Shown piece after piece: positions 44,064-52,548 of a stretch of DNA of 64,000 nucleotides (its first letter is position 1; each line of letters opens with the position of its first letter). The translations under genes and the position numbers were made by a program. The stretch comes from Stenotrophomonas aracearum. GTDB lineage: Bacteria > Pseudomonadota > Gammaproteobacteria > Xanthomonadales > Xanthomonadaceae. Where the stretch lies: positions 1,189,001 through 1,253,000 of the forward strand of contig NZ_CP115543.1 of the NCBI RefSeq assembly GCF_031834615.1, read 5' to 3'. The notes beneath the pieces are model-generated. The model saw nothing but the letters and a program-made list of their open reading frames with translations. It ran no database searches and was not told where the DNA came from.

Positions 44064-45251
44064 ATGATTACCCTCGGCACCCCGCTGTCCCCCTCCGCCA
44101 CCCGTGTCCTGCTGCTGGGCTCGGGCGAACTGGGCAAGGAGGTCGCCATCGAGCTGCAGCGGCTGGGGGTGGAGGTGATCGCGGCGGACCGGTACGAGAA
44201 CGCGCCGGCGATGCAGGTGGCGCACCGGTCGCATGTGATCGACATGCTGGATGCGATGGCGCTGCGGGCGCTGATCGCGGCGGAGAAGCCGCACCTGATC
44301 GTGCCGGAGATCGAGGCGATCCATACCGAGACGCTGGTGCAGCTGGAGCAGGAAACCGGGCAGCGGGTGGTGCCGACGGCGCGCGCGGCGCGGCTGACGA
44401 TGGACCGCGAGGGCATCCGGCGGCTGGCGGCGGAGACGCTGGGTTTGCCGACCTCGCCGTACCGGTTCGTGGATACGGAGGCGGAGTACCGGGCGGCGGT
44501 GGCGGCGATCGGGCTGCCGTGCGTGGTGAAGCCGGTGATGTCGTCGTCGGGCAAGGGTCAGAGCACGCTGCGCGGCGAGGACGATATCGCGGCGGCGTGG
44601 GAGTACGCGCAGACCGGCGGTCGGGCGGGTGCGGGGCGCTGCATCGTGGAGGGGTTCATCGATTTCGATTACGAGATCACGCTGCTGACGGTGCGGCATG
44701 CGGGCGGGACGTCGTTCTGTGCGCCGATCGGGCATTGGCAGAAGGACGGGGACTATCGGGAGAGCTGGCAGCCGCAGCCGATGTCGCGGGCGGCGCTGGC
44801 GCGTGCGGAGGAGATTTCGCGGGCGATCACCGACGACCTGGGCGGTTGGGGGTTGTTCGGGGTGGAGTTGTTCGTGAAGGGCGACGAGGTGTGGTTCAGC
44901 GAGGTGTCGCCGCGCCCGCACGACACGGGGCTGGTGACGCTGGCGTCGCAGGAGCTGAGCGAATTCGCGCTGCATGCGCGGGCGATCCTGGGCCTGCCGA
45001 TTCCGCTGATCCGCCAGAGCGGTCCGTCGGCGTCGTGCGCGATGCTGGCGCACGGCGAGGGCGTGCCGGTATTCGGCAACGTGGAGGCCGCATTGGTGCA
45101 TCCGGACACGGCGTTGCGCCTGTTCGGGAAGCCGAGCGTGCATGGGCATCGGCGCGTCGGGGTTACGTTGGCGCGCGGCGCTGATGTTGACGAAGCGCGG
45201 AAGATTGCGCGTGAGGCGGCTGAGGCTATTTCGATCGAGTTGCGCGCCTAA
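44064..45251 (+). CDS. purT: Formate-dependent GAR transformylase PurT
   Basis: 395 residues. [20 protein letters not shown] at the N-terminus, then the ATP-grasp domain ([62 protein letters not shown]). Uses formate and ATP to formylate glycinamide ribonucleotide in purine synthesis. The ATG at 44064 matches the E. coli start (11 codons after an in-frame ATG at 44031). Codons end more often in G (GCG, ACG, CGG, GGG) than in neighbouring genes, which favour C. Divergent from the SPFH operon. Confidence 0.96.
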   Translation: MITLGTPLSPSATRVLLLGSGELGKEVAIELQRLGVEVIAADRYENAPAMQVAHRSHVIDMLDAMALRALIAAEKPHLIVPEIEAIHTETLVQLEQETGQRVVPTARAARLTMDREGIRRLAAETLGLPTSPYRFVDTEAEYRAAVAAIGLPCVVKPVMSSSGKGQSTLRGEDDIAAAWEYAQTGGRAGAGRCIVEGFIDFDYEITLLTVRHAGGTSFCAPIGHWQKDGDYRESWQPQPMSRAALARAEEISRAITDDLGGWGLFGVELFVKGDEVWFSEVSPRPHDTGLVTLASQELSEFALHARAILGLPIPLIRQSGPSASCAMLAHGEGVPVFGNVEAALVHPDTALRLFGKPSVHGHRRVGVTLARGADVDEARKIAREAAEAISIELRA

Positions 45252-45534
45252 AGCGTTGGCGTTTCTGTTGTTACGTGCTGGGGCGACCGTCGGGCAGCCC
45301 CGCTCCGAGACACGCCGTGAACCCGTCCATGGGGGCTGCTAGAAAACATCCATGTTTTCTAGCGTCTCTCCGGGGGCTACCCGCCGGTCGCCCCCGATGG
45401 AATGCGTGTTGCGGATGGAAACGGCGGCCGACCGAATGCATCGATTGTCATGACGCCGGTAGGGTTGGGTCCCAACCAACCGCACGCACACATCCCGCGC
45501 CCGGTAACGCATTCAAACAATCGAAACTTCGCTT
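45252..45534. other. 283-bp gap between purT and the EEP hydrolase
   Basis: Holds the large nested palindrome (45279-45395) and a GTAG-headed palindrome GTAGGGTTGGGTCCCAACC (45459-45477). No reading frame that I would call. Confidence 0.6.
45279..45395. repeat. Large nested palindrome (about 115 bp)
   Basis: Outer arms GGGCGACCG (45281-45289) and CGGTCGCCC (45385-45393) continue inward as an imperfect ~35-bp inverted repeat (CGGGCAGCCCC against GGGGGCTACCCG). The centre holds a perfect 12-bp stem GCTAGAAAACAT / ATGTTTTCTAGC (45338-45363) with only CC between, strikingly AT-rich for this genome. The segment with CCGTGAACCCGTCCATGGGG resembles, from memory, an intergenic repeat common in Xanthomonas/Stenotrophomonas. 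It follows purT and could terminate it. Confidence 0.75.
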
Positions 45535-46740
45535 TTACCGCACGTCCACCCACACCAGGTGGTGGTCGCTGCCATCTGCGATCTTCGCTTCGGGCGCTTC
45601 ATTCGCCGGCCAGAACACGCCGCTGCCGATGTAACTGAACCCCACCGACGGCAGCACGTAATCCAGGCGCATGGTGCCGGACTTGGGGCCGAAATCGCCG
45701 GTGGCGTGGAACGGGGCGCCCTTCCGGACGATGCCCTTTTCGGCGTACGCCAGGCTGGTCTGTTCGGCACCGACGCTGCGCGGGGTGGGGTAACGCAGCA
45801 CGCGCGGGTTTTCGATCAGTTCGACGATGCCTTCATGGCGACCATCGCCGTCTACGGGATCGTTGTTGAGGTCGCCGAGGATCACGAAGCGGGCGTCCTG
45901 GGCGAGGCCGCCGCACTGGCCGCGGTCATCGCAGAGCCACGGCTTGTCGCCGGCGGAGAGGTACTCCTGCCACAGGCGCAGTTCGTCGTGGTTGCGCGCG
46001 GCGTTGCGCTTTTCCGGGCCGTCGAACACGGGCGGCGTGGGGTGCGAGACCAGGGCGTGGACGACGCCGTTGGGGGTGTTCACCGGGACGTCCCAATGTG
46101 ACTTGGAGGACAGGCGCAGCTGCGACCAGACGTGGTCGTTGTAGAACGATTTTCCGGTGCGCGGGTCGATCGGGCGCAGTGCGCCGGGCATCGTGCTCCA
46201 CTTCAGCAGCTGGAAGCTGCGCACCTTGGCCTCGTCGATCGGGTAACGCGAGAGCACGAGCATGCCGTACTGCCCCGGGTGCAGGCCGTAGCCCCAGGCG
46301 TCGTTGCCGCGGGCGCGGCCGTCGCCGCCGATCTGGCCGTTGTTGTCCAGGTCCAGGCCGCTCTGCACGCCAGTGTTGACCGGGGCCAGGTAGCGGTACG
46401 CGAAGTGCAGGGGCTCGCCGCCGCCGGGCTGGGCCACTTCCAGGTAGCGCTGCTGGAACAGGTCGGCGGCGCGGTGGGCGTCGTCGAAGTCGAATTCGTT
46501 GAGCAGCACCAGATCGGGACGGACCTGCTGCAGCACGGCGGCAATCTTGCGCGCGTGCGCGCTGTCGCCTTCGAGTTCGGCGATCAGGCCGCCGGTCTCG
46601 TCGCTGTACAGCGAGGTGTTGTAGGTGGCGATCCGCAGCGGCGCGGGGGAGGCATCCGGCATGGCGGCGGTCTTGGTCGAGGTTTGCGCGCAGGCGCCGC
46701 AGAGCAGGGCCAGGGCGATTATCAGGGGATGGGCTTTCAT
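45535..46740 (-). CDS. Secreted endonuclease/exonuclease/phosphatase-fold protein
   Basis: 401 residues. N-terminal export signal MKAHPLIIALALLCGACAQT; Cys17 might be lipidated, but the lipobox (LCGAC) is imperfect. The EEP (DNase I-like) fold shows IATYNTSLYSDE, VLLNEFDFDDAHRA, a catalytic-type LGDLNNDPVDGDG and the final GSDHHLVWVD. No nuclease-specific motif is obvious; it could be a phosphodiesterase or phosphatase. The ATG at 46740 is preferred over one ten codons upstream because it starts the signal sequence. 37 bp after the bpt stop, on the same strand. Confidence 0.85.
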   Translation of the reverse strand: MKAHPLIIALALLCGACAQTSTKTAAMPDASPAPLRIATYNTSLYSDETGGLIAELEGDSAHARKIAAVLQQVRPDLVLLNEFDFDDAHRAADLFQQRYLEVAQPGGGEPLHFAYRYLAPVNTGVQSGLDLDNNGQIGGDGRARGNDAWGYGLHPGQYGMLVLSRYPIDEAKVRSFQLLKWSTMPGALRPIDPRTGKSFYNDHVWSQLRLSSKSHWDVPVNTPNGVVHALVSHPTPPVFDGPEKRNAARNHDELRLWQEYLSAGDKPWLCDDRGQCGGLAQDARFVILGDLNNDPVDGDGRHEGIVELIENPRVLRYPTPRSVGAEQTSLAYAEKGIVRKGAPFHATGDFGPKSGTMRLDYVLPSVGFSYIGSGVFWPANEAPEAKIADGSDHHLVWVDVR

Positions 46741-46777
46741 GCGCCTATTCTGCACGGGCGCGCGTTGCAATGGCGGG

Positions 46778-47533
46778 TCAAATGCCGTCGCGGGCGTCGT
46801 CGAACGCGTGCCAGCGGCGGCCGTCGTAGGCCTCCAGCGGACGGAAGCGGCGCTTGTAGTCCATCTTGCGGTGGCCGCGGATCCAGTAGCCCAGGTACAG
46901 GTGCGACAGCTGCTCGCGCCGGGCCCAGGCGATCTGCTGCAGGATCGCGAAGGTGCCCAGGCCGCGATGGGCGTGGTCGGGGTCGAAGAAGGTGTAGACC
47001 GCCGAGAGGCCGTGCGTGGTGACGTCGGTGACCGCCACCGCCAGCAGGGGGCCGCGGTGGCCGTCCACGGCAGGCCCGCGGACCTCCAGGAAGCGGCCCT
47101 GCGACCACCGGCCGATCAGGAACTGGTCGAACTCGTGCGGGCCGTGTTCGTCCATGCCGCCCTGGGCATGGCGATGGGTCAGGTAGCGGTGGTAGAGCGC
47201 GAACTGCTCGTCGGTCTGCTCGGCGGCGACGATGCGTACTTCCAGGTCGTCGTTGCGCGCCAGGCAGCGGCGCTGGCTGCGGTCGGGGGCGAAGCGGGCC
47301 ACCGGCACGCGGACCGAGACGCAGGCGTGGCAGTTGGCGCAGTGCGGGCGGTAGACCAGGTCGCCGGAGCGGCGGAAGCCCCAGCTCAGGGCCATCGGGT
47401 ACAGGCTGCCCAGGCGCTGGTCGTGCGGATCCAGCACCAGGTCGCGCGCAGCCCGGTCCGGCCAGTAGCCACAGGGATGGTCCCCGGTCTGGAACAGGCG
47501 CAGCTCGTCGTCGCGGTCGGTGTGGATCGCCAT
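46778..47533 (-). CDS. bpt: Aspartate/glutamate leucyl-tRNA-protein transferase
   Basis: 251 residues. The Cys-rich N-terminus ([40 protein letters not shown]) and C-terminal GNAT-like half ([40 protein letters not shown]) are those of bacterial Bpt/Ate1. It adds Leu to proteins with N-terminal Asp or Glu, marking them for ClpAP via the N-end rule. Complete. The ATG at 47533 is the usual MAIHTD-type start. Confidence 0.93.
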   Translation of the reverse strand: MAIHTDRDDELRLFQTGDHPCGYWPDRAARDLVLDPHDQRLGSLYPMALSWGFRRSGDLVYRPHCANCHACVSVRVPVARFAPDRSQRRCLARNDDLEVRIVAAEQTDEQFALYHRYLTHRHAQGGMDEHGPHEFDQFLIGRWSQGRFLEVRGPAVDGHRGPLLAVAVTDVTTHGLSAVYTFFDPDHAHRGLGTFAILQQIAWARREQLSHLYLGYWIRGHRKMDYKRRFRPLEAYDGRRWHAFDDARDGI

Positions 47534-47689
47534 GCCCACAGCATAGCGCCGGGGCGTCGCAGGCGCCGCGACTGTCTGGCGGATTAACGCGGCCGGGGCG
47601 GCTGTCAACGCGGGCGGCGTGCGGGCGTTTTCTCTCCCGTGGGTGCCGAGCACCGCACGACGCTTCCCCCCGAACAACCGGAGTACACC

Positions 47690-48244
47690 ATGCGCAACCG
47701 CAAACCCCTCCTGCTGCTGGCCCTGCTGATGACCACCGGCGCTGCCGGCCTGGCGGTGGCGGCCGATACCCCGACCGCGCCAGCTGCGCCGGCCCGCGCG
47801 AAGCTGGATACCAACGGCGACGGGTTCGTCGACCGCACCGAAGCCGTCAAGGCACCGCGCCTGGCCGAAAAGTTCGACAGCCTGGACACCAACAAGGACG
47901 GCAAGCTCTCGCGCGAGGAAATGCCGCGCTGGCAGGGCAAGCGCCACGGGCGTGGCCCGGGTGGCGGCCATGAGCGGATGGAAAAGTTGGACGCGAACAA
48001 GGACGGCCGCATCAGCCGTGAAGAAGCCAAGGCCGACCCGCGCCTGGCCGAACGGTTCGACAAGATGGACGTCAACAAGGACGGCTACCTGGACAAGACC
48101 GATCGCGAGCTGGGCATGAAGCAGCACCGTGACGCGTGGTTCGCCGCCGCCGACACCAACAAGGACGGCCAGCTGAGCAAGGCCGAGTTCGACGCCGCGA
48201 AGTCGCCCTTCGCCGGCAAGCGCGGCGACAAGTCGCCCCGCTGA
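47690..48244 (+). CDS. Secreted protein with five EF-hand loops
   Basis: 184 residues. Signal peptide [20 protein letters not shown] (cleavage near AVA). Five D-x-N-x-D-G calcium loops start at about residues 40, 66, 101, 127 and 155 ([60 protein letters not shown]), each with Asp at 1, 3 and 5 and Glu or Asp at 12. The linker between loops 2 and 3 is His/Gly/Arg-rich ([13 protein letters not shown]). Probably a periplasmic calcium-binding or buffering protein. An odd number of hands is unusual, as EF-hands pair. SMAG follows the stop. Confidence 0.88.
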   Translation: MRNRKPLLLLALLMTTGAAGLAVAADTPTAPAAPARAKLDTNGDGFVDRTEAVKAPRLAEKFDSLDTNKDGKLSREEMPRWQGKRHGRGPGGGHERMEKLDANKDGRISREEAKADPRLAERFDKMDVNKDGYLDKTDRELGMKQHRDAWFAAADTNKDGQLSKAEFDAAKSPFAGKRGDKSPR

Positions 48245-48245
48245 G

Positions 48246-48271
48246 GTAGTGCCGGGCCCTGCCCGGCAACC
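48246..48271 (+). repeat. SMAG-type GTAG palindrome
   Basis: GTAGTGCCGGGC CCT GCCCGGCAACC starts 1 bp after the EF-hand gene stop codon. Confidence 0.8.
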
Positions 48272-48297
48272 ACGCAACGGTCTCATCATGCGAAAAC

Positions 48298-48325
48298 AAA
48301 GCGCCGGTCACTGACCGGCGCTTTT
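48298..48325. terminator. Bidirectional terminator
   Basis: AAAGCGCCGGTCA / TGACCGGCGCTTT stem with a 2-nt loop (CT), flanked by A-runs on one side and T-runs on the other, between the convergent EF-hand and sigma-factor genes. Confidence 0.92.
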
Positions 48326-48331
48326 CATGTT

Positions 48332-49546
48332 TCAGATCAACCGGGCATCCCACGCCATCGCCAGCACGATGCCGACCACCAACAGGTTGGTCACGATCAA
48401 CGCAGGCCGACCATACATCGACTGATACACCCAGCTCGGCCCTTTGCGCCCGTGCCGCGCCGCATCGCGCGCGATCATCGGCGCCATGATCCGTTGCAGG
48501 GGCACCAGGCACTGGTAGTTCACCACGCCGGTGCCCAGCACCATGACGATCAGTGGCCAGTGCAGCGGCGCGTGCAGCGTCGTCAACGCGAGTACGGCCA
48601 TGCAGACGAGCATGGCGGTGAAGGTGCTGTAATGCACGAAGCGAAAGACGGCAGCGCGCTCGGACGGTGTTTCGGTGTAGCACAGCAGGTAGCGTCCGCC
48701 GAGATAGCTGCCGATGATGCCGCCGAGCATGGCGGTGATCGCCACGCCCAAACCCATCCCGGGGCTCATCAGCGGGGTCTGGCTGACCGCTGCGCCCAGC
48801 GAGCCCATCGCGGCACCGCCGGTCAGGCTGGCGCCGCCCAGTCCCAACTTGCCGCTGCCCACCCCCACGCCGGTGCCCAGCAGGATCGCGGCACTGGCGG
48901 TGCCGGGCGCAGCAATGATCACCATCGACACGACCGTGGTGGCGAACGCAGCCCCGGGCGCGCTGCCACGTGCGAACTCCCCGAATCGACGCAGCATTTC
49001 CTCGCGCACGCTGGCACGTGCACGCGACAGGCGCTTGCGCACGGCGGCGTCGCTGAGGCCGAGCAGGTCGGCCACCTGCTGCGAGCGCTGTCCTTCGCGG
49101 TAATACAGCAACAGGGTTTCGCGGCTGTCTTCGGGCAGTGCCGAGATGATTTCCTCTGCAGCCAGTTCTTCCTCCACCCGCTGCAGGTAGTCCGGCGCGC
49201 TGGGGCTGGGGTCGGCGGCCATGCTGATCGCGATCTCGGCGGCTTCGCCGGACAACGGCCGGCCACGATTCGCGCGCAGCCAGTCGCGGGCGAGATTGCG
49301 GGTGATCTGGCGCAGCCAGGGCAGGAAGCTGGCGGTGTTGTGCAGCTGGTTGAGCTGCTGCCAGCCCTTGATGAAGGCTTCCTGCGCGATGTCTTCGCTG
49401 GCCTGCACGTCGCGGGTGATCGCCAGCGCGATGGCGGTGACGGTGTTCTGGCAGGCCAGCACGATACGGCCATAGGACTGCTGGCAGCCGCTGGCGGCGG
49501 CGGGCAGTTCGCGTTCCAGCGTGTCGGTCAGGGGCAGGGTGGTCAT
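48332..49546 (-). CDS. ECF sigma factor fused to a C-terminal membrane domain
   Basis: 404 residues. Sigma region 2 (ALAITRDVQASEDIAQEAFI, KGWQQL, TASFLPWLRQITRNLARDWL) and region 4 (LPEDSRETLLLYYREGQRSQ, QVADLLGLSDAAVRKRLSRA) fill the first ~195 residues. The remaining ~200 form about five membrane segments (FATTVVSMVIIAAPGT; MGLGVAITAMLGGIIGSYLG; STFTAMLVCMAVLALTTL; LIVMVLGTGVVNYQCLV; ALIVTNLLVVGIVLAMAW). No separate anti-sigma gene adjoins, so the membrane part may hold the sigma domain itself in check. An upstream ATG at 49576 is possible. Confidence 0.88.
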   Translation of the reverse strand: MTTLPLTDTLERELPAAASGCQQSYGRIVLACQNTVTAIALAITRDVQASEDIAQEAFIKGWQQLNQLHNTASFLPWLRQITRNLARDWLRANRGRPLSGEAAEIAISMAADPSPSAPDYLQRVEEELAAEEIISALPEDSRETLLLYYREGQRSQQVADLLGLSDAAVRKRLSRARASVREEMLRRFGEFARGSAPGAAFATTVVSMVIIAAPGTASAAILLGTGVGVGSGKLGLGGASLTGGAAMGSLGAAVSQTPLMSPGMGLGVAITAMLGGIIGSYLGGRYLLCYTETPSERAAVFRFVHYSTFTAMLVCMAVLALTTLHAPLHWPLIVMVLGTGVVNYQCLVPLQRIMAPMIARDAARHGRKGPSWVYQSMYGRPALIVTNLLVVGIVLAMAWDARLI

Positions 49547-49619
49547 GGCGTCGATCCCGGCGGGTGGTGACATCATGACGGGGTGGGGCGGGGAATGTGA
49601 CCGGGTTGGGATCCCGTGG

Positions 49620-49641
49620 GACACGCGTGGCGTGTCGCTAC
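49620..49641 (-). repeat. SMAG-like element carrying a stop codon
   Basis: Minus strand GTAG followed by CGACACGC CAC GCGTGTC. Its TAG is the stop codon of the DUF2007-like gene. Confidence 0.6.
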
Positions 49642-50141
49642 GGTTGTTTGGCCGGTTCGATGCGGACGCGGATTTCTTCCTCTTCCTGCGCCGGAGGGGC
49701 TGCCGTCGGCTGCTGCTGTGTCGGCGCGGGCGCTGGCACCGCGATGGGCGCGCTACGGTGGCGCATCATCACCACCATGGCCACGGCGGCGATGACCAGC
49801 AGCAGGCCGATGCGGATGCGCCAGGCCCAGTTGCGGCGCGGGCCGGTTTCGGCGACCTGGTCGCGGAAGGCGAATTCGGCGGTGGGGTGGTCGCGCCGGG
49901 TGGTTTCCAGCAGGCGTGCGTCGCGCAGGATTTCGCGGGCGCGCGGCTGGTCGTTGGCGTGCACCACCCACAGGGTCGGGTGGGTGCTGGCCTTGCTGGT
50001 GTCCAGGTAGCTGAACTGGCTGCCGCGCTTGCTGTGGTACGAACGGCCGTTGGTGATGCGCACCTCGATACCGGCATCGCGCAGCAGCTGGGCCACGCCT
50101 TCCACGGTTTCAACGCGCTGGCTGCTGAAGATCTGACGCAT
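49638..50141 (-). CDS. DUF2007-like membrane protein
   Basis: 167 residues. N-terminal DUF2007-like signalling domain (MRQIFSSQRVETVEGVAQLL, RDAGIEVRITNGRSY, TLWVVHANDQPRAREIL), then one membrane helix (IRIGLLLVIAAVAMVVMMR), then a Pro/Gln/Glu-rich tail (PTQQQPTAAPPAQEEEEIRV). Often labelled pathogenicity-like protein in Xanthomonas, without a defined role. Six bp after the tesB stop, so co-transcribed. The stop codon TAG is the GTAG head of a SMAG-like repeat. Confidence 0.72.
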   Translation of the reverse strand: MRQIFSSQRVETVEGVAQLLRDAGIEVRITNGRSYHSKRGSQFSYLDTSKASTHPTLWVVHANDQPRAREILRDARLLETTRRDHPTAEFAFRDQVAETGPRRNWAWRIRIGLLLVIAAVAMVVMMRHRSAPIAVPAPAPTQQQPTAAPPAQEEEEIRVRIEPAKQP

Positions 50142-50147
50142 GGCGGA

Positions 50148-51068
50148 TTATTCCTTGGCCGGTACGGCGGCGGCCGCGGCACTGTCGTCGACCACGCGGA
50201 TCAAACCTTCCTGCGCGGTGCTGGCAACCAGGATGCCGTTACGGGTGTAGAACTGGCCACGTGCCAGCCCGCGCGAATCCTGCGCGCTGGGACTGTCCAG
50301 CGAGTACAGCAGCCAGTCGTCGGCGCGGAACGGGCGGTGGAACCAGATCGCGTGGTCCAGCGAGGCCATCTGCACGTGCGGCTGGTAGTAGCTGATCCCG
50401 TGCGGGAAGGTCGCGGTACCCAGCAGGTGGAAGTCCGAGGCGTACGCCAGCAGCGCCTGGTGCAGCTCCGGCGCATCGCCGACCTTTTCGTTCAGGCGCA
50501 GCCACACCTGGTGGTAGGGCGGGCGCTTGGGTGGGTGCAGTTCGTCGCGCGGGTACACGTGGCGGAACTCGAACGGACCGCCGCGCGAGAGCCAGCGCTG
50601 CACCTTGATCGGCAGGCGCTCCAGCACTTCCTGCGGCAGCGGGCGGTTCGGTTCGATGTCTTCCGGCTGCGGCACGTCCGGCATCTTGTGCTGGTGCTCG
50701 GCGCCGCTCTCGGCCTGCTGGAACGAGGCCGCGCAGAAGAAGATCACCTTGCCGTGCTGGATGGCAGTGACCCGGCGCACCGAGAAGCTGCCACCATCGC
50801 GGGTGCGGTCCACGTCGTAGACGATCGGGTGGTCGATGTTGCCGGCGCGCAGGAAGTAGGCGTGCAGCGAATGCACGTGGCGGCCGTTGTCCACGGTCGC
50901 CTGCGCGGCCGACAGCGCCTGGCCCAGCACCTGCCCGCCGAACACGTACTTGGTGCCGATATCGCGGCTCTGGCCACGGAACAGGTTGTCTTCCAGGCGC
51001 TCGAGCGTGAGCAGGTCGATCAGCTCGGAAACGACGGGTTCTTGCGGCTGGGACAAGGCGGCGGCCAT
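50148..51068 (-). CDS. tesB: Acyl-CoA thioesterase II
   Basis: 306 residues. Double hot-dog thioesterase with TesB landmarks: LERLEDNLFRGQSRDIGTKY, VFGGQVLGQALSAAQATV, VRRVTAIQHGKVIFFCAASF, MASLDHAIWFHRPFRADDWL (catalytic Asp) and GLARGQFYTRNG. Hydrolyses medium- and long-chain acyl-CoA. Heads a two-gene unit with the DUF2007-like gene. Confidence 0.95.
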   Translation of the reverse strand: MAAALSQPQEPVVSELIDLLTLERLEDNLFRGQSRDIGTKYVFGGQVLGQALSAAQATVDNGRHVHSLHAYFLRAGNIDHPIVYDVDRTRDGGSFSVRRVTAIQHGKVIFFCAASFQQAESGAEHQHKMPDVPQPEDIEPNRPLPQEVLERLPIKVQRWLSRGGPFEFRHVYPRDELHPPKRPPYHQVWLRLNEKVGDAPELHQALLAYASDFHLLGTATFPHGISYYQPHVQMASLDHAIWFHRPFRADDWLLYSLDSPSAQDSRGLARGQFYTRNGILVASTAQEGLIRVVDDSAAAAAVPAKE

Positions 51069-51157
51069 GGGGTGGCAAAGGAATGAGGGATTATACGTGT
51101 CCGTTGGCGCGGGCCGCCGGCGTCAGGTATTCCGTACGTACAACGAGCACGTACGCC

Positions 51158-51228
51158 GTAGTGCCGGCCGCCGGCCGGCTCCAAGCGGTGTCAGGCAGCG
51201 TCGGGAGCCGGCCGGCGGCCGGCACTAC
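51158..51228. repeat. Inverted SMAG dimer fused to the enoyl-CoA hydratase end
   Basis: GTAGTGCCGGCCGCCGGCCG faces its mirror (ending CACTAC) across a short spacer. The right half and spacer encode the last ~13 residues and stop codon (51191) of the convergent-strand hydratase gene. Confidence 0.85.
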
Positions 51229-51997
51229 CCAGGCGCTCTACGAGGGTCTGCAGGGCCTGCTGGGCGTCCGGCGCGTACCAGGCCTCCACGAAGCGGTCCA
51301 GCTGGATCAGGTCGGCGTGCAGGGCCTCGTGCAGGTCGGCGCGGGCGACGCTGCGGGTGTGCAGCATCGGCTGCCGGGGCAGCTTCAGCAGGCGACCCAG
51401 CCAGGCCACCGCACGCGGCACCACGTCGGCGGGGGCGACCAGTTCGTCCACCAGTCCGATTTCCAGCGCACGCTCGGCCGGCACCATCTCGCCGCCGATC
51501 AGCAGCTGCGAGGCCCGGTGGTGGCCGACCACGCGGCGCATCAGCCGCTGGATGCCTTCCGGCGCCACCAGCCCCACCTGCACTTCGTTCAGGCCGATCA
51601 CGTTCGGCTGCGCCGGGTCGGTGCTGCGCGCCATGATCCGGTAGTCGCAGCACAGCGCCAGCACGCAGCCGCCGGCCGGAGCGTGCCCGGTCAGCGCGGC
51701 CACCACCGGGATCCGGCTTTCGGCCAGGGTACGCACCGCGCCGAAGAACGCCTGCCAGCTGTCCAGCAGCTTGTGCCTGTCCTCGCCATGGCTGAGCAGG
51801 TGCGGCACGTCCATGCCGGCGCTGAAGATGCGCTCGCTGCCCGACAGCACCAGGCCGTGCACGTCATCGGCCATGGCCTGGTTGATCGCGTGGATCAGGT
51901 GACGGCACAGCTCGGTGTCCAGCGCGTTGACCGGCGGGCGGGCCAGCCGCAGCTCACGGATGGGGCCATGGTTGATCACCTCGATAAGCGTCGTCAT
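51191..51997 (-). CDS. Enoyl-CoA hydratase/isomerase family protein
   Basis: 268 residues of the crotonase fold: RLARPPVNALDTELCRHLIH, the oxyanion strand LVLSGSERIFSAGMDVPHLL, VVAALTGHAPAGGCVLALCC and DYRIMA. One catalytic Glu is seen in FNEVQVG-type position (LNEVQVGLVAPEGI), so hydration or isomerisation of enoyl-CoA is likely, with substrate open. The C-terminal residues LGSAGRRPAPDAA are encoded within a SMAG repeat and so are probably not ancestral. Divergent from the copper chaperone gene with only 34 bp between starts. Confidence 0.9.
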   Translation of the reverse strand: MTTLIEVINHGPIRELRLARPPVNALDTELCRHLIHAINQAMADDVHGLVLSGSERIFSAGMDVPHLLSHGEDRHKLLDSWQAFFGAVRTLAESRIPVVAALTGHAPAGGCVLALCCDYRIMARSTDPAQPNVIGLNEVQVGLVAPEGIQRLMRRVVGHHRASQLLIGGEMVPAERALEIGLVDELVAPADVVPRAVAWLGRLLKLPRQPMLHTRSVARADLHEALHADLIQLDRFVEAWYAPDAQQALQTLVERLGSAGRRPAPDAA

Positions 51998-52031
51998 GCT
52001 GCGATCTCGTTGCGGGCAGGGAACTGAGGCG

Positions 52032-52466
52032 ATGATAACCAAACCATTCGTGTGCGTATTGTTGGGCCTGTGTGCGGCCGCAGCATCGGCCGGTGCTGCG
52101 GAACCGGCGTGTGTCAGCCTCACTGGAGGCTGGGTGCGGTTGCCGCCGCCGGGGATGACGATGGCGGCTGGCTACGGAACCATCCGGAATGACTGCAAGG
52201 CTGCCGTGACCGTAGTCGGCGTGGGCAGCAAGGCTTTCGACGATGTGTCGCTGCACGAGACCACCCTGGCCGATGGCGTCAGCCGGATGCGCGCAGTGGA
52301 GACGTTGCCGATCGCGCCGGGGAAGGAGGTCACACTGAAACCGGGCGGGCTGCACCTGATGCTGATGGAGCCGGTGGTGAAAGTGACGGAAGGGGCAGAG
52401 CTGCCCGTGCGCCTGAGCCTGCAGGACGGGCGCAAGGTGGATGGAACGTTGAAGGTGCGCCGGTAG
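52032..52466 (+). CDS. Periplasmic PCu(A)C copper chaperone
   Basis: 144 residues. Signal peptide ITKPFVCVLLGLCAAAASAG. The metal site is complete and exactly spaced: His in LHETTLADGVSRM (H-x10-M), then x21 to HLM (H-x-M), the defining PCu(A)C pattern. Delivers Cu(I) to the CuA site of cytochrome oxidase or to other periplasmic targets. No Sco-type or oxidase gene is near. The stop codon TAG forms the GTAG head of a downstream repeat. Confidence 0.93.
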   Translation: MITKPFVCVLLGLCAAAASAGAAEPACVSLTGGWVRLPPPGMTMAAGYGTIRNDCKAAVTVVGVGSKAFDDVSLHETTLADGVSRMRAVETLPIAPGKEVTLKPGGLHLMLMEPVVKVTEGAELPVRLSLQDGRKVDGTLKVRR

Positions 52467-52483
52467 GGTCGCACCCCGGTCGA

Positions 52484-52508
52484 CCGCACGTGGGGTGTCC
52501 ACGTGCGG
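52484..52508. terminator. Hairpin between convergent genes
   Basis: Perfect 10-bp stem CCGCACGTGG / CCACGTGCGG with a 5-nt loop, after a GTAG-headed element at 52463. No T-run; probably a terminator or SMAG variant shared by the PCu(A)C and thioesterase genes. Confidence 0.55.
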
Positions 52509-52548
52509 TAGGGCATGACCTCAAATCGAAAAAGGCTGTTGCAGGGCG

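Noticed and set aside
45535..46740. EEP-fold protein as a lipoprotein
   Set aside because: The Cys region (LCGAC) lacks a proper lipobox at -3, so only general export is claimed.
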